A stretch of 64,000 bases of DNA, from the NCBI RefSeq assembly GCF_030696885.1, contig NZ_JAUYRI010000007.1, positions 62,001 to 126,000 on the forward strand. The letters run 5' to 3'. The position numbers and the translations under genes were made by a program. The number at the start of each line of letters is the position of its first letter. Within the stretch, counting starts at the first letter, position 1. Below, one piece after another: positions 31,145 through 40,026 of this stretch. The notes beneath the pieces are model-generated. The model did not search any database. It was not told the origin of the DNA and was given only the letters and a program-made list of their open reading frames with translations. The DNA is from Thiobacillus sp. GTDB lineage: Bacteria; Pseudomonadota; Gammaproteobacteria; Burkholderiales; Thiobacillaceae.

Positions 31145-33729
31145 GCGGCCGGTTTTTTGCCGGCGGGTTTTTTGGCAGTTGCAGCCTTGGCCGGGGCTTT
31201 TTTGGTGGCGGGCTTTTTCTTCGCGGCGGGCTTTTTCGCGTCCTTGGCGTCGGCGTCGGACGTTTTGGCTTTCTTCGCCGCCGCCGGCTTGGCTGCGGTC
31301 TTGCGCGCCGGCTTCTTGGCCGGGCCCTTGGCCACGCGCGCGGCGATCAGCCCAAGCGCTTCATCCAGCGTGATTTCTTCCGGCGTGATGTCCTTCGGCA
31401 GCGTGGCGTTGGTGCTGCCGTGCTTGACGTACGGGCCGTAGCGGCCGCTACGCACCGTGATGTCCTTGCCGTCCTCCGGGTGCGGGCCCATGTTCTTCAG
31501 TACCGAGGCGGCCGAATCGCCACGCGGCTCGCGTTCCATCGCCAGCACTTCGAGCGCGCGCGCCAGATTGATTTCGTAGACGCTGTCGGCCTTGGGGATC
31601 GACTTGAACTTGCCGTCGTGCAGCAGATAAGGGCCGAAGCGGCCGTTGTTGGCGACGATCGGCAGCCCGGTGGTGGGGTGATGCCCGACTTCGCGCGGCA
31701 GCGAGAGGAATTTCAGCGCCAGTTCCAGCGTCGCGCTGTCCAGCGGAATGTCCTTCGGCCACGAGGCGCGGCGCGGCTTCGGCGCCTTCTTGTCTTCTGG
31801 CATTTCGCCGATCTGCACATACGGCCCGAAGCGGCCCGACAGCAGTTTGACGTCGAGCCCGGTGGCGGGATCCTTGCCGAGGATGTTGTCGCCCTCGGCG
31901 GTGGCGGCGTGCAGCGGGCGCGTGTAATCGCACTCGGGATAGCCGGAGCAGCCGATGAAGAGGCCACGTTTGCTGGCCTGCATGAACAAGGGCTTGCTGC
32001 ACTTGGGGCAGGGCTCCATGATCGGGCAGCCGCGCTCGACATCCTGCTTGGCTTTCAGCTCGCCATCAAACCCTTTCCAGAACTCGCCCAGCAACTGCGA
32101 CCACACGCGAGTGCCGTTCGACACATCGTCGAGCTTGTCTTCGAGCTTGGCGGTGAAGTCGTAGTCGACGTAATGGCTGAAATGACGGGTGAGGAAGCAG
32201 TTGACCAGGCGGCCGATGTCGGTCGGCTGGAAGCGCTTTTTCTCCAGCACCACGTACTCGCGGTCCTGCAGCGTGGAAATGATGCTGGCGTAAGTGGACG
32301 GGCGGCCGATGCCGTGTTCTTCCAGCGCCTTGACCAAGGAGGCCTCGGTGTAGCGCGGCGGCGGCTGGGTGAAGTGCTGTTCGCCGTAGAGCTTGTCGAC
32401 CGGCAGGGTTTCGCCCTCGACCAGCGCCGGCAATTTGGATTCGCCCTCTTCTTCCTCGTCGTCCTGATACACCGCGAGAAAACCGGCGAAGGCCAGTGTC
32501 TGCCCGGTGGCGCGGAAGGTGCCCTCGCCCACCGTGATGTCGGCGGCGACGGTGTCGAACTGCGCCGGCGTCATCTGGCAGGCGACGGTGCGCTTCCAGA
32601 TCAGCTCGTAGAGGCGGATCTGGTCGTGCGTCAGAAAGGGTTTTACTGCTTCGGGCGTGCGCATCACCGCGGTCGGGCGCACCGCCTCGTGCGCTTCCTG
32701 CGCGTTCTTGGTCTTGGCCTTGTAGGCGATTGCGGCGGGCGGCAGGAAATCCTTGTCGAAGTTGGTGCTCACATACTTGCGGATGTCGGTGATGGCTTCC
32801 TGCGCCAGGTTGACCGAGTCGGTCCGCATATAGGTGATGAGGCCGACCGGACCTTCGCCGAGGTCGACGCCTTCGTACAGCTGCTGCGCGGTCCGCATCA
32901 CGCGGTCGGTGGTCATGCCGAGCTGGCGCACGCCGGCCTGCTGCAGCGTCGAGGTGGTAAAGGGCGCGGCGGGGTTGCGCGAGCGGCGCTTCTTCTCGAT
33001 GCGCATGACCCGCGCGTCTTTTGCTTCGAGCGTCGCCAGCCATTCCTTGCTGCGCGCCTCGTGTTCGACCGTGAACTGCTCGAGCTTCTCGCCGCGGAAA
33101 TGGGTGAGTTTTGCGGTGAAAGCCTGGCTGCCTTTATGGCTGTCGAGGTGCAGCGTCCAGTATTCGCGCGGATCGAACGCCTCGATCTCCAGCTCGCGCT
33201 CGACGATCATCCTGAGTGCGGGCGATTGCACGCGGCCGGCGGACAGGCCCGGGCTGATCTTCTTCCACAAGAGCGGCGACAGGTTGAAGCCGACCAGATA
33301 ATCCAGTGCGCGTCGCGCCTGCTGCGCGTCGACCAGGTCGGAGGCGATTTCGCGCGGGTTGCGCACCGCGTCCTGGATGGCCGATTCGGTGATCTCGTAG
33401 AAGGCCACGCGCTTCATCGGCGTCTTGACCTTGCGTTCCTTGAGGATTTCGCTGATGTGCCAGGAAATCGCCTCGCCTTCGCGGTCCGGGTCGGTTGCCA
33501 GCAGCACCAGATCGGCTTTTTTGGCCGCCTTGACGATGGCCTCGACGTGCTTGGCGTTGCGCTCGATCACCTGGTACTTCATGGCGAAGGTTTCGGTATC
33601 GACCGCGCCGGTTTTCGGCTCCAGGTCGCGCACATGGCCGTAGCTGGCCAGGATGTCGTAGTCGTCGCCGAGGTATTTTTTCAGCGATTTGGATTTTGAC
33701 GGCGACTCGACGATGACGAGTTTGGACAT
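31141..33729 (-). CDS. topA: DNA topoisomerase I with Lys/Ala-rich C-terminal tail
   Basis: MSKLVIVESPSKSKSLKKYLGDDYDILASYGHVRDL; GLITYMRTDSVNLA; zinc-finger CPKCSKPL...GCSGYPECDY. Confidence 0.98.
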   Translation of the reverse strand: MSKLVIVESPSKSKSLKKYLGDDYDILASYGHVRDLEPKTGAVDTETFAMKYQVIERNAKHVEAIVKAAKKADLVLLATDPDREGEAISWHISEILKERKVKTPMKRVAFYEITESAIQDAVRNPREIASDLVDAQQARRALDYLVGFNLSPLLWKKISPGLSAGRVQSPALRMIVERELEIEAFDPREYWTLHLDSHKGSQAFTAKLTHFRGEKLEQFTVEHEARSKEWLATLEAKDARVMRIEKKRRSRNPAAPFTTSTLQQAGVRQLGMTTDRVMRTAQQLYEGVDLGEGPVGLITYMRTDSVNLAQEAITDIRKYVSTNFDKDFLPPAAIAYKAKTKNAQEAHEAVRPTAVMRTPEAVKPFLTHDQIRLYELIWKRTVACQMTPAQFDTVAADITVGEGTFRATGQTLAFAGFLAVYQDDEEEEGESKLPALVEGETLPVDKLYGEQHFTQPPPRYTEASLVKALEEHGIGRPSTYASIISTLQDREYVVLEKKRFQPTDIGRLVNCFLTRHFSHYVDYDFTAKLEDKLDDVSNGTRVWSQLLGEFWKGFDGELKAKQDVERGCPIMEPCPKCSKPLFMQASKRGLFIGCSGYPECDYTRPLHAATAEGDNILGKDPATGLDVKLLSGRFGPYVQIGEMPEDKKAPKPRRASWPKDIPLDSATLELALKFLSLPREVGHHPTTGLPIVANNGRFGPYLLHDGKFKSIPKADSVYEINLARALEVLAMEREPRGDSAASVLKNMGPHPEDGKDITVRSGRYGPYVKHGSTNATLPKDITPEEITLDEALGLIAARVAKGPAKKPARKTAAKPAAAKKAKTSDADAKDAKKPAAKKKPATKKAPAKAATAKKPAGKKPAA

Positions 33730-33734
33730 AGGGT

Positions 33735-34181
33735 TTAGTGCAGACGTCCTGGCTCGTGGTTCAGCAACATGTCTTCCAGATGGGTGAAATGCTCGATCAG
33801 CCCGCGGCTCCACAACACGATCAGCGTCATCCAGCGCACGTGGTCCGGTTCGATGTCCTCGCCGCCCAGTGCCATCAGCCCGGAAATCACCCACTCGCGC
33901 GATTCGGGATCGAGGATTTCGGCGCCGACCAGGAAGGACAGCTCGGCGCGGCAGGCGTCGTTCAGGCGCTCAAGTTCTTCCGGCGCGTAATGGCGGTCGA
34001 AGGCCTGCGTCAGCCGGTCATGCGTTGCGCTGCCGGACAGGTTGGCGTACCAGTCGAGCGCGGCGTGGATGTCGGCCTCTTCGAAACCGGCGGCAAACAG
34101 GCGTTTTTCAAGCGCATTGCGGTCTGGCGCGAGTTCGGCCATGCGGAAGCTTTCGTAGAGATAAACCAGAATATCGAGCAT
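33735..34181 (-). CDS. smg: Smg family protein (DUF494)
   Basis: MLDILVYLYESFRMAELAPDRNALEKRLFAAGFEEADIHAALDWYANL; located between topA and dprA. Confidence 0.93.
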   Translation of the reverse strand: MLDILVYLYESFRMAELAPDRNALEKRLFAAGFEEADIHAALDWYANLSGSATHDRLTQAFDRHYAPEELERLNDACRAELSFLVGAEILDPESREWVISGLMALGGEDIEPDHVRWMTLIVLWSRGLIEHFTHLEDMLLNHEPGRLH

Positions 34182-34185
34182 AGGG

Positions 34186-35244
34186 TCAGTGGATTTTTTG
34201 GTAGCGCCCGCCGGGCAAGGATGCAATTCGCCCGTCCAGTTCAAGCGCCAACAGCTTCGCCGAAAGCGCTTCCAGCGTCAACCCGGTTCTTTGAGCCAGG
34301 GTGTCCACCGTGACGGGCGCGCCGTCGAGCGCGTCCAGAACGGGGTCGGTCGAGTGCTCCGGCAGAGACGGTGGCGTCAGGCGCTGCGGCCACGCCAGTT
34401 CGTCGAGGATGTCGGCGGCCGACTCGACCAGCTTGGCGCCCTGCTTGATCAGCGCATGGCAGCCGCGCGCCAGCGGCGAGTGGATCGAGCCGGGAATGGC
34501 AAACACGTCGCGCCCCTGTTCGGTGGCGACCCGCGCGGTGATCAGCGAACCGCTGTCGGGCGCGGCCTCCACCACCAGCACGCCCAGGCTCAAGCCGCTG
34601 ATGAGCCGGTTGCGGCGCGGAAAGTGGCCCGGCAGCGGCGGCGTGCCGAGCGCGAACTCCGACACGATCAGCCCGTTTTCCACCAGCTGGTGTGCCAGCG
34701 CCTTGTTGCGCGCGGGATAGACGCGGTCGAGCCCGGTGCCGACGATGGCCACGCTCGATCCCGCCCCCGCCAGCCCGCCCCGGTGTGCCGCCGCGTCGAT
34801 GCCGAGCGCGAGTCCGCTGATGATGGTGAGCCCGGCGTCGGACAGCGCGTGGGCAAACGCCTCGGCGTCGCGTACGCCCTGCGGGGTGGCGTTGCGGCTG
34901 CCGACGATGCCGAAGCCGGGCTGTTTCAGCAGGTCGCGCCGTCCCTTGCAGTACAGCACCGCGGGCGGGTCGGCGATCTCGAGCAGGGTTTTCGGATAGT
35001 CGTCATCCGCCAGCGTCATCAGACTGTTGCCGGGTTGTGCGAGCCAGGCTTGGGCGGCGTCCACCGCGGCGGCATCGGGTTCACCCAGCAGCGCGTCGCA
35101 CTGGGCGGCCGACAGATGCAGCATCAACGCGCTGCGGCCGGATGCCAAAACGGCCTCCGGAGAACCGAAGGCCGTCAGCAGGCGAAGCAGGCTGGTGTTG
35201 CCCACCCCGTCAGCCAGGACGAGGCGCAGCCAGGGGTCGGTCAC
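34186..35244 (-). CDS. dprA: DNA-processing protein DprA
   Basis: GIVGSRNATPQGVRDAEAFAHALSDAGLTIISGLALGIDAAAHRGGL; FPRRNRLISGLSLGVLVVEAAPDSGSLITA. Confidence 0.96.
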   Translation of the reverse strand: MTDPWLRLVLADGVGNTSLLRLLTAFGSPEAVLASGRSALMLHLSAAQCDALLGEPDAAAVDAAQAWLAQPGNSLMTLADDDYPKTLLEIADPPAVLYCKGRRDLLKQPGFGIVGSRNATPQGVRDAEAFAHALSDAGLTIISGLALGIDAAAHRGGLAGAGSSVAIVGTGLDRVYPARNKALAHQLVENGLIVSEFALGTPPLPGHFPRRNRLISGLSLGVLVVEAAPDSGSLITARVATEQGRDVFAIPGSIHSPLARGCHALIKQGAKLVESAADILDELAWPQRLTPPSLPEHSTDPVLDALDGAPVTVDTLAQRTGLTLEALSAKLLALELDGRIASLPGGRYQKIH

Positions 35245-35272
35245 GCGCGCGGCATCTTCTGCGTGCGCACGA

Positions 35273-36466
35273 TCAGGGGTTCCTGACCGTATCGAGCAGG
35301 TAGACCGGCCCGTCGGACTGCATGATCAGCGCATACGACACGCGGTCGTACACGCGGTACAGCATCACCTGGCCGCTGTAGGCGTCGGGCAGCTTGACTG
35401 CCCGGTCGCTGCGATTGCCGAGGCAGGTGCTGCGGAAGCTGTTGCGCACATCGGCCGCCTGGTCGTAGGTGACCTTGCTGCCTTCCTTCAGGCAGCGCAC
35501 GTCGCTGTAAAGCCAGGCGCCGCCATCGGGGACGCCGGTGGCCTTTTCATTGACCCAGGTCATGCGGTCTTTTTCGTCGCGCGTCAGCATCACGGCCTGG
35601 CCTTCGCGAAACACCGACAGCACATGACCGGGTTCGAGGCCGTCGCGGCTGCCGCGGTTGATCACCACGGTCTGGTAGCGGCCGCTGTCGGACAGGCCGC
35701 CGTAAGCCGAAATGATGCGGCCGCTGACCGCGGTTTCGGGCGCGTGCGGGATGTATTCGAAGGTGGTGCTTTCGTCGGCTTCCACCAGCTTGTCCTTGGG
35801 CAGGATTTCCTGGGCCGACTGGGTGATGTGGATTTTCTGCGGCGCGCCCTCGACCAGGGTGCGCGCATCGCCCAGGTATTCGACTTCGTAGCCCAGCACT
35901 TCGCCGGTTTCCGGGTCCTTGAGCTGCTTGCCGGGGCGCAGCACGTTCCAGCGCGTGACGCCGGGCTTGCCGCCGGTGGCGAAGGCGTCGTCACCCGCGG
36001 CCAGCACCACCCGCTCGGCATTGCTGCCCAGAATGAAGGGCGCGTCGTCGAGCGCGCCTTTCGGCACCACGCGCGGCTGCGACAGGAAGGGGTGGATCAC
36101 GCGGATCGGAATGGCCGGAATCGCGTCGCTGCCGATTTCGCTTGCGCGCGCGCCGGGCGACAGCCGGACGGTCTGCATGCCGCCCTTGTCGCCCCGCACC
36201 AGCGACAGCCGCGGCGCCTTGCCGCTGCGGTCGAGCACGATCAGGTCGCCCGGATAAATCAGGTGCGGGTTGCGGATCTCGTCGCGGTTCAGATTCCAGA
36301 TCTGCGGCCAGCGCCACGGATCCTTGAGGAATTTGCCGGAGATGTCCCACAGGGTGTCGCCCTTGACGACCACATGGGTGTCCGGGGCGTTGTCCTGCAG
36401 TTTAAGGGTGTCAGCCAGCGCAGGTGCAGCCAACAGCAGGGCAAGAGAAACAACGAGTAGACGCAC
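35273..36466 (-). CDS. LysM domain-containing exported protein
   Basis: Signal peptide LLVVSLALLLAAPALA; LysM-like HVVVKGDTLWDISGKFLKDPWRWPQIWNLNRDEIRNPHLIYPGDLIVL; likely GTG start. Confidence 0.9.
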   Translation of the reverse strand: MRLLVVSLALLLAAPALADTLKLQDNAPDTHVVVKGDTLWDISGKFLKDPWRWPQIWNLNRDEIRNPHLIYPGDLIVLDRSGKAPRLSLVRGDKGGMQTVRLSPGARASEIGSDAIPAIPIRVIHPFLSQPRVVPKGALDDAPFILGSNAERVVLAAGDDAFATGGKPGVTRWNVLRPGKQLKDPETGEVLGYEVEYLGDARTLVEGAPQKIHITQSAQEILPKDKLVEADESTTFEYIPHAPETAVSGRIISAYGGLSDSGRYQTVVINRGSRDGLEPGHVLSVFREGQAVMLTRDEKDRMTWVNEKATGVPDGGAWLYSDVRCLKEGSKVTYDQAADVRNSFRSTCLGNRSDRAVKLPDAYSGQVMLYRVYDRVSYALIMQSDGPVYLLDTVRNP

Positions 36467-36627
36467 GGGGGAACCCTCCATTTAGACCTTGTCTAATTTT
36501 CCGTTGAAAATATACTGTGCGCTTAGCTTACGGCTATCCGTCACCTTATATTTAGTGCGGCGCGCCAGAATCATGCAGATTTTGCATCAAAGTGTGCGCC
36601 CATCCCATTCTTTCGTAAAGCTTCGTT

Positions 36628-37161
36628 ATGGCCAGACTCGACATTTTGCATTACCCTGATGCGCGCCTGCACACCGTCGCCAAGCCGGTGAAAGCGGTCG
36701 ACGAACGCATCCGCCAACTGGTCGACGACATGGCCGAGACCATGTATGCCGCTCCCGGCATCGGACTGGCCGCGACCCAGGTCAATGTGCATGAGCGCGT
36801 CATCGTGATCGACATTTCCGAGACCCACGATGCGCTGCAGGTGTTCATCAATCCCGAGCTCGTCGCCCAGTCGGGTACCGAGGAAAGCGAGGAAGGCTGC
36901 CTGTCGGTGCCCGGCGTATTCGACAAGGTGACCCGCGCCGAACGCGTCACCGTAAAGGCGCTGGACCGTGACGGCAAGCCGTTCGAACTCGAGGCCGACG
37001 GCCTGCTGGCGGTGTGCGTCCAGCATGAGATGGATCATTTGATGGGCAAGGTTTTCGTCGACTACCTGTCCAACCTCAAGCGCAACCGCATCAAATCCAG
37101 GCTGCTGAAGCAGGCGCGCGAACACCGGCCCGACGCCGCGCCGGTGCGCGCCTCGCTCTGA
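36628..37161 (+). CDS. def: Peptide deformylase
   Basis: [30 protein letters not shown]. Confidence 0.98.
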   Translation: MARLDILHYPDARLHTVAKPVKAVDERIRQLVDDMAETMYAAPGIGLAATQVNVHERVIVIDISETHDALQVFINPELVAQSGTEESEEGCLSVPGVFDKVTRAERVTVKALDRDGKPFELEADGLLAVCVQHEMDHLMGKVFVDYLSNLKRNRIKSRLLKQAREHRPDAAPVRASL

Positions 37162-37169
37162 GCCGGCCG

Positions 37170-38090
37170 GTGCGGATTCTGTTTGCGGGCACGCCGCCGT
37201 TTGCCGCGGCCGCCCTCGAGGCCCTGGCCGACGCCGGCCACGACATCGTCCGTGTGCTGACCCAGCCCGACCGCCCGGCCGGGCGCGGCATGAAGCTCAC
37301 CCCCAGTGCGGTCAAGCAGGCGGCGCTGGCGCGCGGGTTGTCGCTGTCGCAGCCCGCCAGTCTGAAAACCCCCGAAGCCCAGGCCGAACTCGCGGCCCTG
37401 AATGCCGACGTCATGGTGGTCGCCGCCTATGGCCTGATCCTGCCGCAGGCGGTGCTCGACCTGCCGCGTTTCGGCTGCCTCAACATCCATGCCTCGCTGT
37501 TGCCGCGCTGGCGCGGCGCGGCGCCAATCCAGCGTGCGATCCTGGCAGGTGACACCGAGACCGGCATCACCATCATGCAGATGGACGCCGGCCTCGACAC
37601 CGGGGCGATGCTGACGAAAACCCCGGTGCCGATCCACGACACCGATACCGCGGCCAGTCTGCACGACACGCTGGCCGCGGCCGGCGCGCGCGCGATCGTG
37701 GCGGCGCTGGAAAAGCTTTCAACGCTGGAACCCGAGGCACAGGACGACCGCCAGGCCACCTATGCCGCCAAGCTCAGCAAGGAGGAAGCGCAACTCGACT
37801 GGAGCCAGCCGGCCGAGGTGCTGGCGCGCGCGGTGCGTGCCTACAATCCGGCGCCCGGCGCGTGGACGCTGCTCGACGGCGCGCCGCTGAAAATCTGGGC
37901 GGCCGGGGCCGTTGCCGGCACCGGCCAGCCCGGCACGCTGCTGCGCGCCGACGCCGAGCAGCTGGTCGTCGCCTGCGGCAGTGCCGCATTGGCCCTGCAT
38001 GAGGTGCAGCCCGCGGGCAGCAAGCGGATGCCGGCGGCGGCCTTTCTCGCTGGCCGGCCGCTCGCGTCTGGCACGGTTTTCGGCCGCTGA
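37170..38090 (+). CDS. fmt: Methionyl-tRNA formyltransferase
   Basis: RILFAGTPPFAAAALEAL; NIHASLLPRWRGAAPIQRAI; follows def. Confidence 0.97.
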   Translation: MRILFAGTPPFAAAALEALADAGHDIVRVLTQPDRPAGRGMKLTPSAVKQAALARGLSLSQPASLKTPEAQAELAALNADVMVVAAYGLILPQAVLDLPRFGCLNIHASLLPRWRGAAPIQRAILAGDTETGITIMQMDAGLDTGAMLTKTPVPIHDTDTAASLHDTLAAAGARAIVAALEKLSTLEPEAQDDRQATYAAKLSKEEAQLDWSQPAEVLARAVRAYNPAPGAWTLLDGAPLKIWAAGAVAGTGQPGTLLRADAEQLVVACGSAALALHEVQPAGSKRMPAAAFLAGRPLASGTVFGR

Positions 38091-38186
38091 GCCCGGATCA
38101 CGCGACCCGCGTCCTGCTATCATCCGGCGCTTGTCGCAGCGGCCGGAATCCCATGAATCAAGCAATGAACCCGAGCGTGTCCCCCG

Positions 38187-39443
38187 ATGCGTAATCTGCA
38201 AAAACTGGCCGCCGGCGCGCTCGACGAAGTGCTCGCCGGCGCGGCGCTGCACCAGGTGTTGCCGCGGCGTTTGCAGCAGCTGCAAACACCGGGCGAACGC
38301 GGCGCGCTGCAGGACATCGTGTACGGCAGCCTGCGCCAGCTGGGGCGTCTCGACGCCTGGCTGGACGCGCTGCTGGAGCGCCCGCTGACCGATCCCGAAC
38401 TCGGCTGGCTGTTGCGCGTGGCGCTCTACCAGCTGGCCTACACGCGCGCGCCCGCGCATGCGGTGGTGCACAACGCCGTCAGCGCGGCGGGCGAAGGCTG
38501 GCGCCGCGGTCTCGCCAACGCGGTGCTGCGCAACTTTCAGCGTCGCCGCGCCGAGCTGGACAAACTCGCCGATGAACAACCGACCGCGCGCTGGTCGCAT
38601 CCCGACTGGTGGATTGCCAAACTGCAAAGCGAGCACCCGGCGCACTGGCAGGCGATCCTTGAGGCCAGCCTGCTGCACCCGCCGTTCACGCTGCGCATCA
38701 ATTGCCGCCATGGCGATGTCGCGGCGTATTTGCGGCGCCTGAACGACGCCGGCCTGCCGGCCCATCAAACCGGCCCCGATGCGGTCACGCTCGACCGCGC
38801 GGTGCCGGTGCACAGCCTGCCCGGCTTCGACGAAGGCCATGTGTCGGTGCAGGATGCCGGTGCGCAGTGGGCGGCGCGCCTGCTCGATGCGCAAGCGGGC
38901 GAGCGCGTACTGGACGCGTGTGCGGCGCCCGGCGGCAAGACCGGCCATCTCCTCGAGCGCAGTGAAGTGGAGCTCGTCGCGCTCGACGTCGACGCGGCGC
39001 GGCTGGCACGGGTGCAGGAAAACCTCGATCGACTGCAGCTGAAGGCCACGCTCGTTGCTGGCGACGCCGCGCAGCCCGACGCTTGGTGGGACGGCCGGCC
39101 GTTCGATCGCATTCTGGCCGACGTGCCGTGCAGCGCTTCCGGCGTGGTGCGCCGCAACCCCGACATCAAATGGTTGCGCCGCCCCGAAGACATTGCTCAA
39201 TTTGCCGCCCAGCAAGCCGTTATGCTGGAGACGCTGTGGCGACTGCTGGCTCCGGGTGGTACATTGCTTTACGCCACCTGTTCGATATTCCATGAAGAAA
39301 ACGCCGGGCAAGTGCAGGCATTTCTGGCGCGCCATGCCGGGGATGCCGAACGCTGTCCGCTTCCAGAACCTTTGTCCGACGGAGTCCTGCTGCCCGCTGC
39401 CGAACATGACGGTTTTTATTACGCCCTGCTGCGCAAGACCTGA
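38187..39443 (+). CDS. rsmB: 16S rRNA (cytosine-5) methyltransferase RsmB
   Basis: ACAAPGGKTGHLLE; DVPCSASGVVRRNPDIKWLR; LLYATCSIFHEEN; follows fmt. Confidence 0.95.
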   Translation: MRNLQKLAAGALDEVLAGAALHQVLPRRLQQLQTPGERGALQDIVYGSLRQLGRLDAWLDALLERPLTDPELGWLLRVALYQLAYTRAPAHAVVHNAVSAAGEGWRRGLANAVLRNFQRRRAELDKLADEQPTARWSHPDWWIAKLQSEHPAHWQAILEASLLHPPFTLRINCRHGDVAAYLRRLNDAGLPAHQTGPDAVTLDRAVPVHSLPGFDEGHVSVQDAGAQWAARLLDAQAGERVLDACAAPGGKTGHLLERSEVELVALDVDAARLARVQENLDRLQLKATLVAGDAAQPDAWWDGRPFDRILADVPCSASGVVRRNPDIKWLRRPEDIAQFAAQQAVMLETLWRLLAPGGTLLYATCSIFHEENAGQVQAFLARHAGDAERCPLPEPLSDGVLLPAAEHDGFYYALLRKT

Positions 39444-39474
39444 CACTGCCCTGCTGCGCAGGCTGTTCGCGCTG

Positions 39475-40026
39475 GTGCTGGCGGGCTGGCTGGCGCTGGC
39501 CGGAAGCGCGCTGGCCAGCGATAAAAGCGCGGTGCGACAGGCCGCCATCCAGGCGACGCCGCAAGGCTATGTGCTGGATGCGCTGATCGACATTGCGCTC
39601 AATCCCACGCTGGAAGATGCGCTCGCCAAGGGCATCCACCTGCATTTCCAGCTGCAGCTGGAAATGAGCCGCCCGCGCAGCTGGTGGTTCGACGAAGGCA
39701 TCGCCGAGCCGGTGCGCAAGCTGCGGATTTACTACCACCTGCTGCTGCGCCGTTACGTTGTCGAAACTGGCTATACCACCCGCACGGCTGCCACCCTCGA
39801 CGAGGCGCTCACCCTGCTGGGGCAGGTGGAGAGCTGGCATGTGCTGGACCGCGGCGTGCTCAGGCCCGGCCAGCGTTACGATGCCCGCCTGCGGTTGCGT
39901 CTCGACACCGCGCAGCTACCCAAGCCCCTGTCCATCGGCGCGGTGACCAGCGACAAATGGGAGCTGGTGACGCCCTGGTACGACTGGTCGTTCGAAGCGC
40001 CCCTCGTCAAATCGCCCATGCCCTGA
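39475..40026 (+). CDS. DUF4390-like exported protein (start uncertain)
   Basis: In-frame continuation of ORF 39055..40026 after the rsmB stop; located between rsmB and the NtrY-like kinase; GTG at 39475 or an upstream CTG possible. Confidence 0.7.
   Translation: MLAGWLALAGSALASDKSAVRQAAIQATPQGYVLDALIDIALNPTLEDALAKGIHLHFQLQLEMSRPRSWWFDEGIAEPVRKLRIYYHLLLRRYVVETGYTTRTAATLDEALTLLGQVESWHVLDRGVLRPGQRYDARLRLRLDTAQLPKPLSIGAVTSDKWELVTPWYDWSFEAPLVKSPMP

Noticed and set aside
31420-33699. 759-aa + strand ORF
   Set aside because: Antisense to topA, which is unambiguous.
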